DNA of 64,000 nucleotides from Lewinellaceae bacterium (GTDB taxonomy: Bacteria; Bacteroidota; Bacteroidia; Chitinophagales; Saprospiraceae): positions 62,001-126,000 of the forward strand of contig JACJXV010000005.1 in the NCBI GenBank assembly GCA_020636445.1, in the 5' to 3' direction. This document shows, piece after piece, positions 25,026 through 34,813 of the stretch. Both the position numbers and the translations under genes were made by a program. The notes under the pieces were generated by a model that saw nothing but the letters and a program-made list of their open reading frames with translations, did not search any database and was not told where the DNA came from. How positions within the stretch are numbered: position 1 is the stretch's first letter; each line of letters starts with the position of its first letter.

Positions 25026-27665
25026 TCAACGCTCCACCGCTACTGTTCGGCTTCCACGCCCATTACGACTAAAGGTTTTCAATTTGACAGTAGCATCGGC
25101 AGGGATTGCAACGGGTCCTTCATAAACGGCGGATTTGGGTGAAGGATCATTACCATCCGTCGTATAGCGAATAGCTAGTCCGGGAAAAGCTACGTTTACC
25201 TGCAGCGTGTCGCTGACGATTTGGGCACCCGGGGGGGGCAGGCGGTATTGGTAGCCACCACCCAGGTAATCGAGGCGCGGGAGCTCCCGTTGGCCAACCC
25301 GGTTGGCAAAGGCGTTCCAGTCGCGATCGAATTGGACATTACGGCGGGTGCTTTCCGGAAGTGTTTCCCAGCTGGGTTGTGGGGCCCAGGCACGCTCGGC
25401 TAGCCCGAGGAGTTTGGGAAGCAGGTAATATTCTAACATGCCCGGGTTCTTGATCGTTTCGCTCCAAAGCTGCCCCTGGATACCCAGGATATGATCACGC
25501 GCGTCGAGGTTGAGGGAGCTGCGGTTTTCGGCGGTAGAGCCAAGGGGCCGCCCCATCCGGTCAGTCGCTACGGCTGCGAACATATTCATTGGTGAAAAAC
25601 GCCAGGCTGTTTTGGTGTCGACATAACCACTCCAATACAGGCCGGGCTCTTCCGGGTGGTTGTCGTAGGCAAGGTCAAAATAGAGGTTGGTTGCGGCAGA
25701 TAGAATGACATCATAACCGGCATTGGCCAACCGATACCCCAGGTCGACGGCTTCACCCTGACTATTCCACACGAAGGGCAGGAAGTTATCGGTGAGGAAG
25801 GTGGGATTAGGGTCATAGCGATATCCTCCTTCAGGCCGTGGTACGCGTTGCAGGGCAATTTCTTCCCAGCCGGCCAGGCGAATGTCGCGTTGCTCCAGGA
25901 TGGCGTCCAGGCGTCGGAGGAAATATTTGGTGAGGATATCTTTGGGCTGTCCGGTCGGGTCGACGGCCAGTAATTCCTGGCAGAGGGGTGATTGTTGCCA
26001 TACCCCTGTGGGTACTTCATCGCCTCCGACGTGTAATACCTGCATCGTTAAGCCAGCGTCGGCGTACATCTTTTGCAATTCATCGACCACTTTGGTGAGA
26101 AAGGCGTAGGTAGATTCCCGGCATACGTTCAGGACGTTATCCGGGTAATTTTGTACAGAGCGGTATTGAGATTGATCAGAAGGATCAAGTAAGCGATAAC
26201 GCTCGGCGGCTTCCGTTTTATTTTCAGCAACTAGCCGGGTATAGCGGGCTTCCATGGCTTTGATTGCGGCACGGGCATGCCCTGGAACATCAATTTCAGG
26301 GATGACTTTTATATGGCGTTCGCGGGCATAGCGCAGGATGTCGATAAATTCGGCACGGGTATAAAACCCGGAACCCGGGGAGCGTGCGGGGTCAGCAAAA
26401 GGCCCCGAGCCATAAGCGGGTCGCAGGCGGTTACTTTCGTCAAGCGTATGCCCCCGGTATCCTCCTACCTGGGTTAGCTCGGGCAGGTCGGGAATTTCGA
26501 GCCGCCAGCCTTCATCGTCTGTAAGGTGGAAATGAAAGGTGTTGATTTTGTAGAAAGCCAAAACATCCAGGAGTTTGCGAACGCTGGCTGCTGAATGAAA
26601 ATTCCGACTCACATCAAGATGGAAGCCCCGGTAGCCGAAGCGAGGTTGGTCGTCGATCTGGATAGCGGGCAGGAGGCAGACAGACTGGTCATCGGCATAG
26701 GCCTCGAGGGGTAAAAGCTGCCGCAAACTTTGAATGCCATAAAATACGCCAGCAAGATCCTCACCGGCAATCGTTATTTGGTCGGCAGTAATGCGCAGCG
26801 AGTAGGCCTCCTGTGCAGTGAAAGCACCACTGCGCAGTTCGAGGACAATGGCTTTGCCGTTGGCGGGTTTTTCCGTTTGAATATCCAGTTTATTGCCCAG
26901 GGCCAGTCGCAGCGCTTCGTTTAGCAGGCGGGCTTCCTGTTGGAGTGTATCCGGGGCGACGATGACCACACGGCGGGTCAGTTGGAAGGTATCTTTACCC
27001 CATTTCCACTGATAAGGACTAGGCAGCACCGGAGTAAGCGAAGAGGCGGGAAGGAGGGATACCTCCGCTTGCTGGATAAACGCATTTTCTGCAGTAGGGA
27101 GGGGCTTTTGGTCAGCATCACCCATGCGGATTTGTTCAGCGCGGGTATACGGTTCTACCATGATTTGAATCAATTCAGGAATGCTTTCCTGGCCATCGGC
27201 AGTAGTGAAAACAATATAGGCCCCTGTCGGACCTTCTGTTGTTTTGGTGGAGTAGCCGGCCCCTGAAAATTCATAATCGCGTTTTTCACCCGGCACCAGG
27301 GGGGCGAATTCGGTGGTGGGAGAAAGGCTGAAAAAATCCCCTGAAATACGGGTAAATGTCAGTCCTGGCAGGGCATCAGCGGCAGGTTTTGGCCCGATCA
27401 GGTAGCTAAAATAAATAGCCCAGCCCTGGGACGGTAGGGGGGTATCCCCTTGGTTGATCAGCGAAAACCGGACGAGTGCCGGAATAGAATCGTTTCGCGC
27501 ATTGCGCACATGCTCCCACACCAGAGTAATATCGGAACCGGCTGGCATGCGGATATCTTGTGTTTTTTTCTGGCAGGAAAAGAGGCTCAATCCAAGCAGG
27601 AGGTAGTAAAAAAATACGGTTGAGCGGAAACCCAGGCGAGGATACATATCCGGTAGTTTTTTCAC
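25026..27665 (-). CDS. Beta-N-acetylhexosaminidase, GH20, lipoprotein
   Basis: An 879-residue exo-hydrolase removing terminal N-acetylglucosamine or N-acetylgalactosamine. N-terminal lipoprotein signal ends LFSC with Cys31. Then come a carbohydrate-binding beta domain (about 40-190), the GH20b domain, and the GH20 TIM barrel (about 330-770) with the catalytic HVGGDE pair Asp549 and Glu550. A C-terminal beta domain (about 800-879) carries IRYTTDGNDPS. An alternative ATG six residues in (27647) gives a more typical signal. Faces the cell exterior or periplasm. It is divergent from the PHP gene, with about 90 nt between. Confidence 0.92.
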   Translation of the reverse strand: MKKLPDMYPRLGFRSTVFFYYLLLGLSLFSCQKKTQDIRMPAGSDITLVWEHVRNARNDSIPALVRFSLINQGDTPLPSQGWAIYFSYLIGPKPAADALPGLTFTRISGDFFSLSPTTEFAPLVPGEKRDYEFSGAGYSTKTTEGPTGAYIVFTTADGQESIPELIQIMVEPYTRAEQIRMGDADQKPLPTAENAFIQQAEVSLLPASSLTPVLPSPYQWKWGKDTFQLTRRVVIVAPDTLQQEARLLNEALRLALGNKLDIQTEKPANGKAIVLELRSGAFTAQEAYSLRITADQITIAGEDLAGVFYGIQSLRQLLPLEAYADDQSVCLLPAIQIDDQPRFGYRGFHLDVSRNFHSAASVRKLLDVLAFYKINTFHFHLTDDEGWRLEIPDLPELTQVGGYRGHTLDESNRLRPAYGSGPFADPARSPGSGFYTRAEFIDILRYARERHIKVIPEIDVPGHARAAIKAMEARYTRLVAENKTEAAERYRLLDPSDQSQYRSVQNYPDNVLNVCRESTYAFLTKVVDELQKMYADAGLTMQVLHVGGDEVPTGVWQQSPLCQELLAVDPTGQPKDILTKYFLRRLDAILEQRDIRLAGWEEIALQRVPRPEGGYRYDPNPTFLTDNFLPFVWNSQGEAVDLGYRLANAGYDVILSAATNLYFDLAYDNHPEEPGLYWSGYVDTKTAWRFSPMNMFAAVATDRMGRPLGSTAENRSSLNLDARDHILGIQGQLWSETIKNPGMLEYYLLPKLLGLAERAWAPQPSWETLPESTRRNVQFDRDWNAFANRVGQRELPRLDYLGGGYQYRLPPPGAQIVSDTLQVNVAFPGLAIRYTTDGNDPSPKSAVYEGPVAIPADATVKLKTFSRNGRGSRTVAVER

Positions 27666-27756
27666 AAGATAGAAATATCTTCCTGCATCAGTGAAGCATT
27701 ATTAGGTGATTTCTTGCGCTGGAATTTGGATATCTTTAGGCATAAATAACACCGAA

Positions 27757-28944
27757 ATGGGGCAAAAAATAAGCTTTGCAATAGGGCTACTGCTGATCGC
27801 AGGGCAGGTAGCTGTCGCACAATCCTGGTATAAAGGCAACTTGCATACGCACTCGCTTTGGAGCGACGGCGACGACTATCCGGAGATGATTATGGAGTGG
27901 TATCAGGCCAACGGATATCATTTTGTAGCCCTATCCGATCATAATACCCTGCAGGAGGGAGAATACTGGATTAGCGTTCCCAAGGCGCCAGCCCGTCGGC
28001 GGGTTTTTGAGCGTTATTTGCGCAGTTTTGGCCCCGAGTGGGTTAATTTTCGGCGTGGTGCAGAAGATTCCCTCCTGGTGCGGTTAAAAACCCTCATGGA
28101 ATACCGACCGCTGTTTGAGGAGGTGGGTAAATTTTTAATCCTGCCAGCAGAGGAGATTACCTCACGGTTTTTTGGGGCGCCCATCCACGTCAACGCCATC
28201 AATGTACGGGAGAAAATAGAACCTGCTTCCGGGAATAGCGTAACTGAAGTCATGCAGCGCAACATTGATGCGGTGAGGGAGCAACGCCGCCGAACCGGAC
28301 AACCGATGTTTCCCCACCTGAATCACCCGAACTTCGGCTGGGCCGTTACAGCGGAGGATCTGATGGCGTTGGAAGGCGAGCGCTTTTTCGAGGTGTACAA
28401 TGGTCATCCGCTGGTGAATAATTATGGCGACAGCACCCGGTTGGGAACCGAAGCCATTTGGGATCGTGTGAATCTGCACTATAAGGAGGCGGGAAAACCA
28501 CTAATGTTGGGGCTGGCTACCGACGATAGTCATAATTATTACCTATTTGGGCCTCGCTACAGTAATTCCGGGCGGGGCTGGGTAATGGTTAAAGCCGATG
28601 CCTTAACCCCTGCCGCCCTGGTGTCGGCTCTGGAGGCAGGCAATTTTTATAGTACAACCGGCGTTATGCTGGACACCCTGATCCAGACTCCCGCTAAAAT
28701 TCAGCTAACCCTTAAGCCGGAAGCAGGGGTAAACTACCGTATTCAGTTTGTCGGAGCGCATCGAGGGGATACCCAAACCCGGATTCTCGCTGAGGTGCAA
28801 GGAACAGCTGCAACCTATTATTTTCAAGGAGATGAAGCATTCGTTCGCGCCCGCATCAGCAGTGATAAGCCCAAATTCAATCCCTACTATCCCGGGGAGG
28901 TCGAAATGGCCTGGATTCAGCCCATTAGTCCGAACCGCCCCTAG
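27757..28944 (+). CDS. Secreted PHP-domain metal-dependent phosphoesterase
   Basis: 395 residues. A signal peptide (about 1-20, ending VAVAQ) precedes a PHP domain with NLHTHSLWSDG near 25-35 (metal ligands) and FVALSDHNTL near 55-65. NHPNFGW and DDSHNY later in the domain supply further metal ligands. The C-terminal about 90 residues are a beta module. The family hydrolyses phosphate esters with several metal ions; here the substrate is unknown and the signal peptide places it outside the cytoplasm. ATG 27757 starts the signal peptide. Confidence 0.82.
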   Translation: MGQKISFAIGLLLIAGQVAVAQSWYKGNLHTHSLWSDGDDYPEMIMEWYQANGYHFVALSDHNTLQEGEYWISVPKAPARRRVFERYLRSFGPEWVNFRRGAEDSLLVRLKTLMEYRPLFEEVGKFLILPAEEITSRFFGAPIHVNAINVREKIEPASGNSVTEVMQRNIDAVREQRRRTGQPMFPHLNHPNFGWAVTAEDLMALEGERFFEVYNGHPLVNNYGDSTRLGTEAIWDRVNLHYKEAGKPLMLGLATDDSHNYYLFGPRYSNSGRGWVMVKADALTPAALVSALEAGNFYSTTGVMLDTLIQTPAKIQLTLKPEAGVNYRIQFVGAHRGDTQTRILAEVQGTAATYYFQGDEAFVRARISSDKPKFNPYYPGEVEMAWIQPISPNRP

Positions 28945-29028
28945 GTTTGTAGGATTTTTTTGGCCAGGAGGGGAAGTGGGTGTATCTTTTGTGAATAAGG
29001 TGAACACCCTTACTTTAAAAGATTGACT

Positions 29029-30027
29029 ATGAATGGATTGCTTGTTAAGTCAATAGGGGCTGGATTATTGCTCCTGCAGGCAGGGTTATTGGGAGCCCAG
29101 GCCGATTCTGCCCGACAGTGGTGCAGCCCGGGTTTGCCATTTCAGTCGCGAGCGAAAGGATTGGAGCTTGCTTACCGGGTAACCCCTTCGCAATCTTTTC
29201 CGGTAGTGCCGGGGGCTACGCATACCGTCGGTTCGCTGCGTAATTTAACCTTCAAGCTAAAATCACCGCTGTTTATTTCACCCGCAACCAAGATATTGGT
29301 CGGATACCACAGCCAACCGGAGTACTATGATATCGAGTCATGGGGAGGAGTGAAATCCATTTCTGCACCGACACTGGAGCGGAAGGCATTTACGGCACTG
29401 GAAGGCCGTGCTTTGCAAAACCAGGCCATGGGCCTTTATATCATTCAGGCGTTGAATGAAAACACCTATACCGTTGTACGGATGCAAGCAGCGTATCTGG
29501 GGGATTATGATGGCTTTTTACCCCTCGATAATCGCTATGCCAATTATTCATTTATCTGGGCCTGGGCGCGCAAGCCTGCACCTGACCGGGAGTGGGGGTT
29601 TGGTCTTTCGATCAGTCATAATTTCCGCCGAACGCTACCGCTGCCCTTCCTGCTTTACAATCGCAATTTTAATGAACGATGGGGCATTGAAGCCGCTTTT
29701 CCGGCTAGTGTTCAGGTAAGGCGTAATTTCCCCTCCGGGACAATACTACTGGCTGGTTATGATTTTAACAGCCGTAGTTATGCCATGGGGGTTGACGTTG
29801 ATAGCGAACTGGACCCTTACTTTTTCAACCATGCCGAAATCAATACCGGCCTGACATTGGAGCAATCTCTGGTACCCTGGGTATGGGTCCAGGCCAAAGC
29901 CGGTATGCAGTTTAATGTTTCCACGCGTATGCAAAACCTGGAAGGCCCAGCCTTCTCCAGCCGCTGGAATCCGGGGGTAGTTCCGTATATGCAATTGGGC
30001 CTTTTTCTTTCGCCTCCGGGGCATTAA
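29029..30027 (+). CDS. DUF6268-type outer-membrane protein
   Basis: 332 residues with a signal peptide (about 1-23, ending LLGAQ). The mature chain is made of short amphipathic strands and ends in LGLFLSPPGH, consistent with an outer-membrane barrel of the DUF6268 kind. It follows the PHP gene by 84 nt and may be transcribed with it. The upstream TTG at 29023 is not needed. Function unknown. Confidence 0.65.
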   Translation: MNGLLVKSIGAGLLLLQAGLLGAQADSARQWCSPGLPFQSRAKGLELAYRVTPSQSFPVVPGATHTVGSLRNLTFKLKSPLFISPATKILVGYHSQPEYYDIESWGGVKSISAPTLERKAFTALEGRALQNQAMGLYIIQALNENTYTVVRMQAAYLGDYDGFLPLDNRYANYSFIWAWARKPAPDREWGFGLSISHNFRRTLPLPFLLYNRNFNERWGIEAAFPASVQVRRNFPSGTILLAGYDFNSRSYAMGVDVDSELDPYFFNHAEINTGLTLEQSLVPWVWVQAKAGMQFNVSTRMQNLEGPAFSSRWNPGVVPYMQLGLFLSPPGH

Positions 30028-30053
30028 CCCAGACTCTCCGGGTTTTCTTTTTT
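30026..30053 (+). terminator. Intrinsic terminator
   Basis: AACCC (30026-30030) pairs with GGGTT (30040-30044) and is followed by TTCTTTTTTG. The stem overlaps the stop codon of the preceding gene. Short stem, so moderate confidence. Confidence 0.55.
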
Positions 30054-30190
30054 GCCAGGGAATCAGGGGTTGGCGATCGGAATTACCAGCCATTACGGCT
30101 AGCTTTCCTGCGGTGGATTTTCTAAATTTCCCATAAGAATACCTCGCAAAGAGCGTATTCCCTGTCCGGTTATTCACGAATCCAGCTGGC

Positions 30191-31996
30191 ATGTTCAGAA
30201 AACTAATTCCCTATGACGCGGCGTACCTGATTCTCGACGCCTACATTCAATATCACCACCAGTTCAAGCGCATCACCAAACGGGCTAAGATCCGTTTTGA
30301 ACATCGCGACTGGGTGGGTATACAGAGTGATTCCCGGGAACGTATTGCGCTATACCGCGACTCTGTGGGGAATACGACTGAGCGGATTCTCGAATTTTTG
30401 GGTGATAGGGCGCATGATCCGGAGGTATGGCGGTTGATGAAGGAAATGTTTCTGGAGGAAATTTTCAACTTCAACACCCGCAATATTGCAGAGACCTATT
30501 ACAACTCCATTTTCCGGCATAGCCACAAAGGATTAAGTGCCGATGAGGAACTGATGTTTGTTCATGCTACCGGAACCTACCGCGAGTTTCGGTCCGCCAT
30601 TCCGATCTACCATACCTTTTATTTGGGGCAACAGCTGGAAAATACCATCCACCAGTTGTTTGCCTGCTATCCCTTCGACGCACCCTTTGCGGATTACAAT
30701 CGTGATGTGGGGTACATTACCGAAACGCTCAACCGGAAACTACGCGAATACAAGCGTACGTTTCGCCACCCGCGCCTGGAGATGCTCAAGTCGGTATTCT
30801 ACCGCAATAAAGCCGCCTACCTGGTGGGGCGCTTATACCTCGACGATCGTCTCCACCCTTTTATCCTGCCGCTGCTGCATGAGGACGATGGCATTTACGT
30901 AGATACTGCCCTGCTGGAAATCAATGATGTCAGCTCTATCTTTAGCTATAACCGGGCCTATTTTTTGGTGGATACGGATATTGCCAGTGAAATGGTCGAT
31001 TTTCTGAAAATCATTTTGCCGAGCAAAAGCCTGGGAGAATTGTATAATTCCATTGGCTTTGAAAAACACGGCAAAACCGTTTTGTATCGGGACATCCTGC
31101 GTCATTTGGATGTTTCGGCTGACAAATTTATTGTCGCCCCCGGGGTGAAAGGGATGGTGATGGCGGTTTTTACCCTGCCCTCGTACAGCATGGTGTTTAA
31201 AATGATTAAAGACCGCTTCCAACCTCCCAAGAATGTTACAGAGCGGGAAGTGCGGGAAAAGTATGATATTGTTTCGCTCCACGACCGGGTGGGACGCATG
31301 GCAGATAGCCATATGTTTGAAAATTTTGTCTTCCCGCTGGATCGGTTTTCCGAAGAATTAATCCAGGAGTTGCGGACGGAATGCCCTTCCAAAATTGAAA
31401 TTGAGGGCAATCAATTAAAAATTAAACATCTCTACATCGAGAAGAAGATGATTCCGCTGGATCTCTACCTGCAGGATGCTACGCTTGAACAAGCCGAGGA
31501 TGTAATCAATGATTACGGCCGGGCGATCAAGGATATGGCGGCAGTAAATATCTTTCCCGGCGATATGCTGCTGAAAAACTTTGGAGTTACCCGACTGGAG
31601 CGGGTGGTTTTTTACGATTATGATGAAATCGGCTTTCTGACCGATTATAATTTCCGGCGCATACCCGAGCCGCGGGATTACGATGATGAGTGGTCGTCGG
31701 AGCCCTGGTATTCCGTGGGCCCCCTGGATGTTTTTCCGGAAGAGTTTCCCAAGTTTCTGATTGGTCGGGAAGATGTAAAGGCCCTTTTCCTTCAACGGCA
31801 TGCCGATTTGTACGATGTTGCCTATTGGCGCGATGTACAGGATCGCCTGCGGCGGGGTGAGATTGTGACGGTCTTTCCTTACCGGAAACGCCTTCGCTTC
31901 AAAAACGCATTTAAGGCCCAGGCAGCTCCTGATACTCCAGCCATCGATGACAAGGATAGTGAATGGCCAACGACGGAAGATGGCCCCGCCAAATAA
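30191..31996 (+). CDS. aceK: Isocitrate dehydrogenase kinase/phosphatase
   Basis: A 601-residue bifunctional enzyme that phosphorylates and dephosphorylates isocitrate dehydrogenase, steering carbon into the glyoxylate bypass. It matches AceK in length and pattern throughout: an N-terminal regulatory half with EEIFNFNTRNIAETYYNSIF near 95-115, then the kinase fold with VAPGVKGMVMAVFTLPSY near 315-332 (ATP-binding), MADSHMFENF near 375, and FYDYDEIGFLTDYNF near 475 (catalytic/metal Asp). No isocitrate lyase or malate synthase gene is in this window. It is followed by gabD with a 12-nt gap, suggesting one transcript. Confidence 0.95.
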   Translation: MFRKLIPYDAAYLILDAYIQYHHQFKRITKRAKIRFEHRDWVGIQSDSRERIALYRDSVGNTTERILEFLGDRAHDPEVWRLMKEMFLEEIFNFNTRNIAETYYNSIFRHSHKGLSADEELMFVHATGTYREFRSAIPIYHTFYLGQQLENTIHQLFACYPFDAPFADYNRDVGYITETLNRKLREYKRTFRHPRLEMLKSVFYRNKAAYLVGRLYLDDRLHPFILPLLHEDDGIYVDTALLEINDVSSIFSYNRAYFLVDTDIASEMVDFLKIILPSKSLGELYNSIGFEKHGKTVLYRDILRHLDVSADKFIVAPGVKGMVMAVFTLPSYSMVFKMIKDRFQPPKNVTEREVREKYDIVSLHDRVGRMADSHMFENFVFPLDRFSEELIQELRTECPSKIEIEGNQLKIKHLYIEKKMIPLDLYLQDATLEQAEDVINDYGRAIKDMAAVNIFPGDMLLKNFGVTRLERVVFYDYDEIGFLTDYNFRRIPEPRDYDDEWSSEPWYSVGPLDVFPEEFPKFLIGREDVKALFLQRHADLYDVAYWRDVQDRLRRGEIVTVFPYRKRLRFKNAFKAQAAPDTPAIDDKDSEWPTTEDGPAK

Positions 31997-32007
31997 ACCG
32001 TAAAAAG

Positions 32008-33471
32008 ATGATACTGAAAAATATGAACCTCCTGCGGAATGCTGCTTTTCTGAATGGAGCATGGGTGCAGGCCCAGGATAAATCAACTTTTGCCGTAACC
32101 AATCCGTACGATGGAACTCTCCTGGCAATGGTGCCCAATATGGGGGCTGCGGAAACCCGTGCAGCGATCAACGCTGCCGCTGCCGCATTTCCGGCCTGGC
32201 GGGATAAGACCGCCGGGGAAAGAGCTGCCGTTTTAAAGAAATGGTATGCTTTACAAATGGAAAACCTGGATGATCTGGCGGCATTACTTACTGCTGAGCA
32301 GGGTAAACCCCTGGCGGAGGCAAAAGGGGAAATTCGCTATGGTGCTTCCTTTATTGAATGGTTTGCCGAAGAAGCCCGGCGCGTTTATGGCGACGTCATT
32401 CCCGGACATGGGAAAAATTTGCGGATCATCACCTTGCGGCAACCAATTGGCGTTGCGGCAGCAATCACTCCCTGGAATTTCCCCAATGCGATGATCACCC
32501 GCAAGGTTGCGCCCGCGTTGGCGGCAGGGTGTACGGTAGTAATCAAACCCGCAGAGGATACGCCGCTTTCGGCACTCGCGTTAGCCACACTCGCTGAAGA
32601 GGCTGGATTTCCGCCTGGTGTTCTGAATATTGTTACCACCAATCAGCCTGCTGAAGTCGGTGGGGAGCTGACCAGCAACCCCCTGGTTCGGAAACTATCC
32701 TTTACCGGGTCTACGGAAATAGGAAAGCTATTGATGTCCCAATGCGCAGATACAGTTAAGAAATTGTCGTTGGAGCTGGGTGGTAATGCCCCGTTTATTG
32801 TATTCGATGATGCCGATCTTGATGCTGCGGTAGCGGGTGCAATTGCCTCCAAGTATCGCAATGCCGGACAGACCTGTGTTTGCGCCAACCGCCTGTATGC
32901 CCAGGCGGGTATTTATCAGGCATTCACTGCGAAACTTGCCGCTGCGGCCAGTCAGTTAGGTTTGGGCAACGGCATGGATGCCGGCGTAGAAGTGGGACCG
33001 CTGATCAACGCGGAGGCCTTGGAAAAAGTCCAGCGCCTGGTCAAAGACGCGACGACAAAAGGTGCTAAAGTGTTAACCGGAGGACAGGTTAAACCGCTGA
33101 CGGATAAGGGCTCTTTCTATGAGCCTACCGTTTTGGTTGACGTTTCGCCCGATATGGAGATCAGCTCGGAAGAGATTTTTGGTCCAATCGCTCCAGTTAT
33201 CCGATTCACCACCGAGGAGGAAGTAATTCGCCTGGCTAATGATACGCCGTTTGGATTGGCATCTTATTTCTATGGCCGCGATTATGCCCGGATATGGCGC
33301 GTTGCCGAGGCCCTGGAATACGGAATGGTTGGGATTAATACCGGCATGATTTCAACAACGGTAGCCCCGTTCGGAGGAGTCAAGCAAAGTGGCTTTGGCC
33401 GGGAAGGATCCAAATACGGCATGGATGATTTCCTGGTGATGAAATACCTGTGCTGGGGCGGGGTGGAATAA
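32008..33471 (+). CDS. gabD: Succinate-semialdehyde dehydrogenase (NAD(P)+)
   Basis: 487 residues of the aldehyde dehydrogenase superfamily. ITPWNFPNAMITRKVAPALAAG is the GabD-like cofactor region, FTGSTEIGK follows, LELGGNAPFIV carries the general-base Glu, and NAGQTCVCANR carries the catalytic Cys. EEIFGPIAPV and PFGGVKQSGFGREGS are the C-terminal motifs. Oxidises succinic semialdehyde to succinate for the TCA cycle. The start at 32008 lies 12 nt after aceK. ATG at 32023 is also plausible, while the 31963 start would overlap aceK. With aceK it may control C4/TCA flow. Confidence 0.9.
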   Translation: MILKNMNLLRNAAFLNGAWVQAQDKSTFAVTNPYDGTLLAMVPNMGAAETRAAINAAAAAFPAWRDKTAGERAAVLKKWYALQMENLDDLAALLTAEQGKPLAEAKGEIRYGASFIEWFAEEARRVYGDVIPGHGKNLRIITLRQPIGVAAAITPWNFPNAMITRKVAPALAAGCTVVIKPAEDTPLSALALATLAEEAGFPPGVLNIVTTNQPAEVGGELTSNPLVRKLSFTGSTEIGKLLMSQCADTVKKLSLELGGNAPFIVFDDADLDAAVAGAIASKYRNAGQTCVCANRLYAQAGIYQAFTAKLAAAASQLGLGNGMDAGVEVGPLINAEALEKVQRLVKDATTKGAKVLTGGQVKPLTDKGSFYEPTVLVDVSPDMEISSEEIFGPIAPVIRFTTEEEVIRLANDTPFGLASYFYGRDYARIWRVAEALEYGMVGINTGMISTTVAPFGGVKQSGFGREGSKYGMDDFLVMKYLCWGGVE

Positions 33472-33740
33472 TTTAGGAAATTGGAAATCGGAAATTGGCC
33501 CGCCTATGCTAGGCTATGGCGGACGACCCACCTGCCCTAACGTTTCGGCGGGCGAAGGAAATCAGTTGGCAGCGAACAGTCGGCAGTAATGAACAATGTT
33601 TTCAGGGAGCGGTGAAGCGTTGCGTTCAATGAATAGCAAGTAACCAGAACCCAAAACCATGAAAGCCATCCCGGATTCAGGACGAAGCCTAATTCCGGGA
33701 TAGCAACTATTGGTATATTATGATCCCGTGATTAGGGAGA
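33472..33740. other. Intergenic with repeats
   Basis: No gene. It carries GAAATCGGAAATTGG stutters, an inverted-type GC-rich repeat (CCCGCCTATG to CTATGGCGG, 33500-33524) and CGTTTCGGCGGGCG. The hairpin at 33665-33704 is described separately. Confidence 0.55.
33665..33704 (-). terminator. Strong stem-loop, possible terminator of cys operon
   Basis: GCCATCCCGGATT (33665-33677) pairs with AATTCCGGGATAGC (33691-33704) with an A/C and a T/T mismatch. It lies about 40-75 nt past the DUF2892 stop on the minus strand. The T-run behind it (CTTTCATGGTTTT) is weak, so it may instead be an mRNA-stabilising stem. Confidence 0.4.
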
Positions 33741-33947
33741 TTATTCCTTTGTTGGGCAAGTGGATAAACCAACCAGGGTATAAAGAGGACAAAAACTTAC
33801 CAGACTGGTCAAAAGAAAAATACCTGCTACTACCATCAGAACGATGCCCAGCGTGCCGGTAACCGTTCCGGAGAAAAATAAATAAGTGGCTACTGCGGCA
33901 ATCACCAGCCGAATGATGCGATCTGCATTTCCCATGTTCTTTTTCAT
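33741..33947 (-). CDS. DUF2892 small membrane protein
   Basis: 68 residues with two hydrophobic segments (about 13-28 and 32-50) between an N-terminal KNMGNADRIIRL and a terminal SFCPLYTLVGLSTCP. This layout is that of DUF2892, also found as the membrane part of YgaP-type rhodaneses. The Cys pair near the C-terminus is conserved in such proteins. It follows the Crp/Fnr regulator and cysteine genes on the same strand, which suggests a sulfur-related role; this is an inference. Confidence 0.8.
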   Translation of the reverse strand: MKKNMGNADRIIRLVIAAVATYLFFSGTVTGTLGIVLMVVAGIFLLTSLVSFCPLYTLVGLSTCPTKE

Positions 33948-33977
33948 GATGTTACTTTTTTGTGGTTTGGAAAGTCA

Positions 33978-34085
33978 TCAGGACCACTTTTGGATGAGTA
34001 CGCCAATCAATGCTGCCAGACTTAAGCATGCCAGACAAACAAGTGCCAGTTTAGCTACTGTTGACCATTCCTGGACCGGGCGCAT
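33978..34085 (-). CDS. Small single-span membrane protein (35 aa)
   Basis: A 35-residue frame with a continuous hydrophobic stretch (LALVCLACLSLAALIGVLI) between short polar ends. It begins MRPVQEWSTVAK and ends QKWS. It lies in the same direction as, and between, the Crp/Fnr gene and the DUF2892 gene, which supports its being translated. No family recognised. It is below the usual length cut-off, so confidence is moderate. Confidence 0.45.
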   Translation of the reverse strand: MRPVQEWSTVAKLALVCLACLSLAALIGVLIQKWS

Positions 34086-34148
34086 GGGCAAGTGGTTTTG
34101 ATTATACCAAAGATACCATGTAACAATGGGAAGGGAGTGTAACTTTTG

Positions 34149-34811
34149 TCACTTATCCTGCAGGGCCGACTTACGCAGCAATATCTGACCGCGGTTCAGG
34201 CGCAGCAGGCCTCTTTTTTCCATTTGTTTGAGCAGACGGGAAATAACCTCGCGGGAAGTGGCCAGGTCATCAGCAATCTGCTGGTGTGAGAGCGGAAGTA
34301 CCCGAGAATTGCGGGTTTGGGCCTGGTGTAAGAGGTATTGAAAAAGCCGCTCATCGAGCGAGTGAAATACTACCCCTTCCAGGGTGTGAAGGAGTTCGTC
34401 AAAGCGATTACTGAACGTTTCCACCATAAAATGCACCCAACTGGGGAAATGGCGTCCGAGTGGGCCTAACTCTTCGCTCGGAATAGCCAATACGGTTGTT
34501 TCCTCCTGGGTGATGGCGCGGATTTTACTCTTTTCGGCTCGTAGGGCTGAGGCCAGCGTAAAGGCACAGGATTGGCCAGGCTGGATGAAATACAGAAAAA
34601 CTTCGCGTCCGCTGTCATCCTCCCGAATCACCTTAATATTGCCCTGAATGACCAGGGGGATCACCCGAATGTAACTGCCAGCCTGCAGTAGTTCCGTCTC
34701 GGGGGAGATATCCATCCGGGTTCCTTTTTCCAGGAGCTGTTCAATCAGCTCAAGCTGATCGAATACCGGAAAAAGGTTGGCCAGTTGGTGTCGTAGGTTG
34801 TGTTCACTCAT
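34149..34811 (-). CDS. Crp/Fnr-family transcriptional regulator
   Basis: 220 residues: an N-terminal cyclic-nucleotide-fold sensor (about 15-125), a dimerisation helix (about 128-150), and a C-terminal HTH with LSHQQIADDLATSREVISRLLKQME near 170-195. The recognition helix has E-V-I-S-R, the Glu, Ser and Arg of E. coli FNR that contact TTGAT half-sites. The FNR iron-sulfur Cys cluster is absent (one Cys, in GQSCAFTLASAL), so oxygen would not be sensed that way. It starts 2 nt after the cysM stop. It may act on the paired TGAY-N4-RTCA boxes of this window. Confidence 0.88.
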   Translation of the reverse strand: MSEHNLRHQLANLFPVFDQLELIEQLLEKGTRMDISPETELLQAGSYIRVIPLVIQGNIKVIREDDSGREVFLYFIQPGQSCAFTLASALRAEKSKIRAITQEETTVLAIPSEELGPLGRHFPSWVHFMVETFSNRFDELLHTLEGVVFHSLDERLFQYLLHQAQTRNSRVLPLSHQQIADDLATSREVISRLLKQMEKRGLLRLNRGQILLRKSALQDK

Positions 34812-34813
34812 AA

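Noticed and set aside
31415..32128. 237-residue minus-strand reading frame
   Set aside because: Antisense to aceK and the gabD start; no recognisable product.
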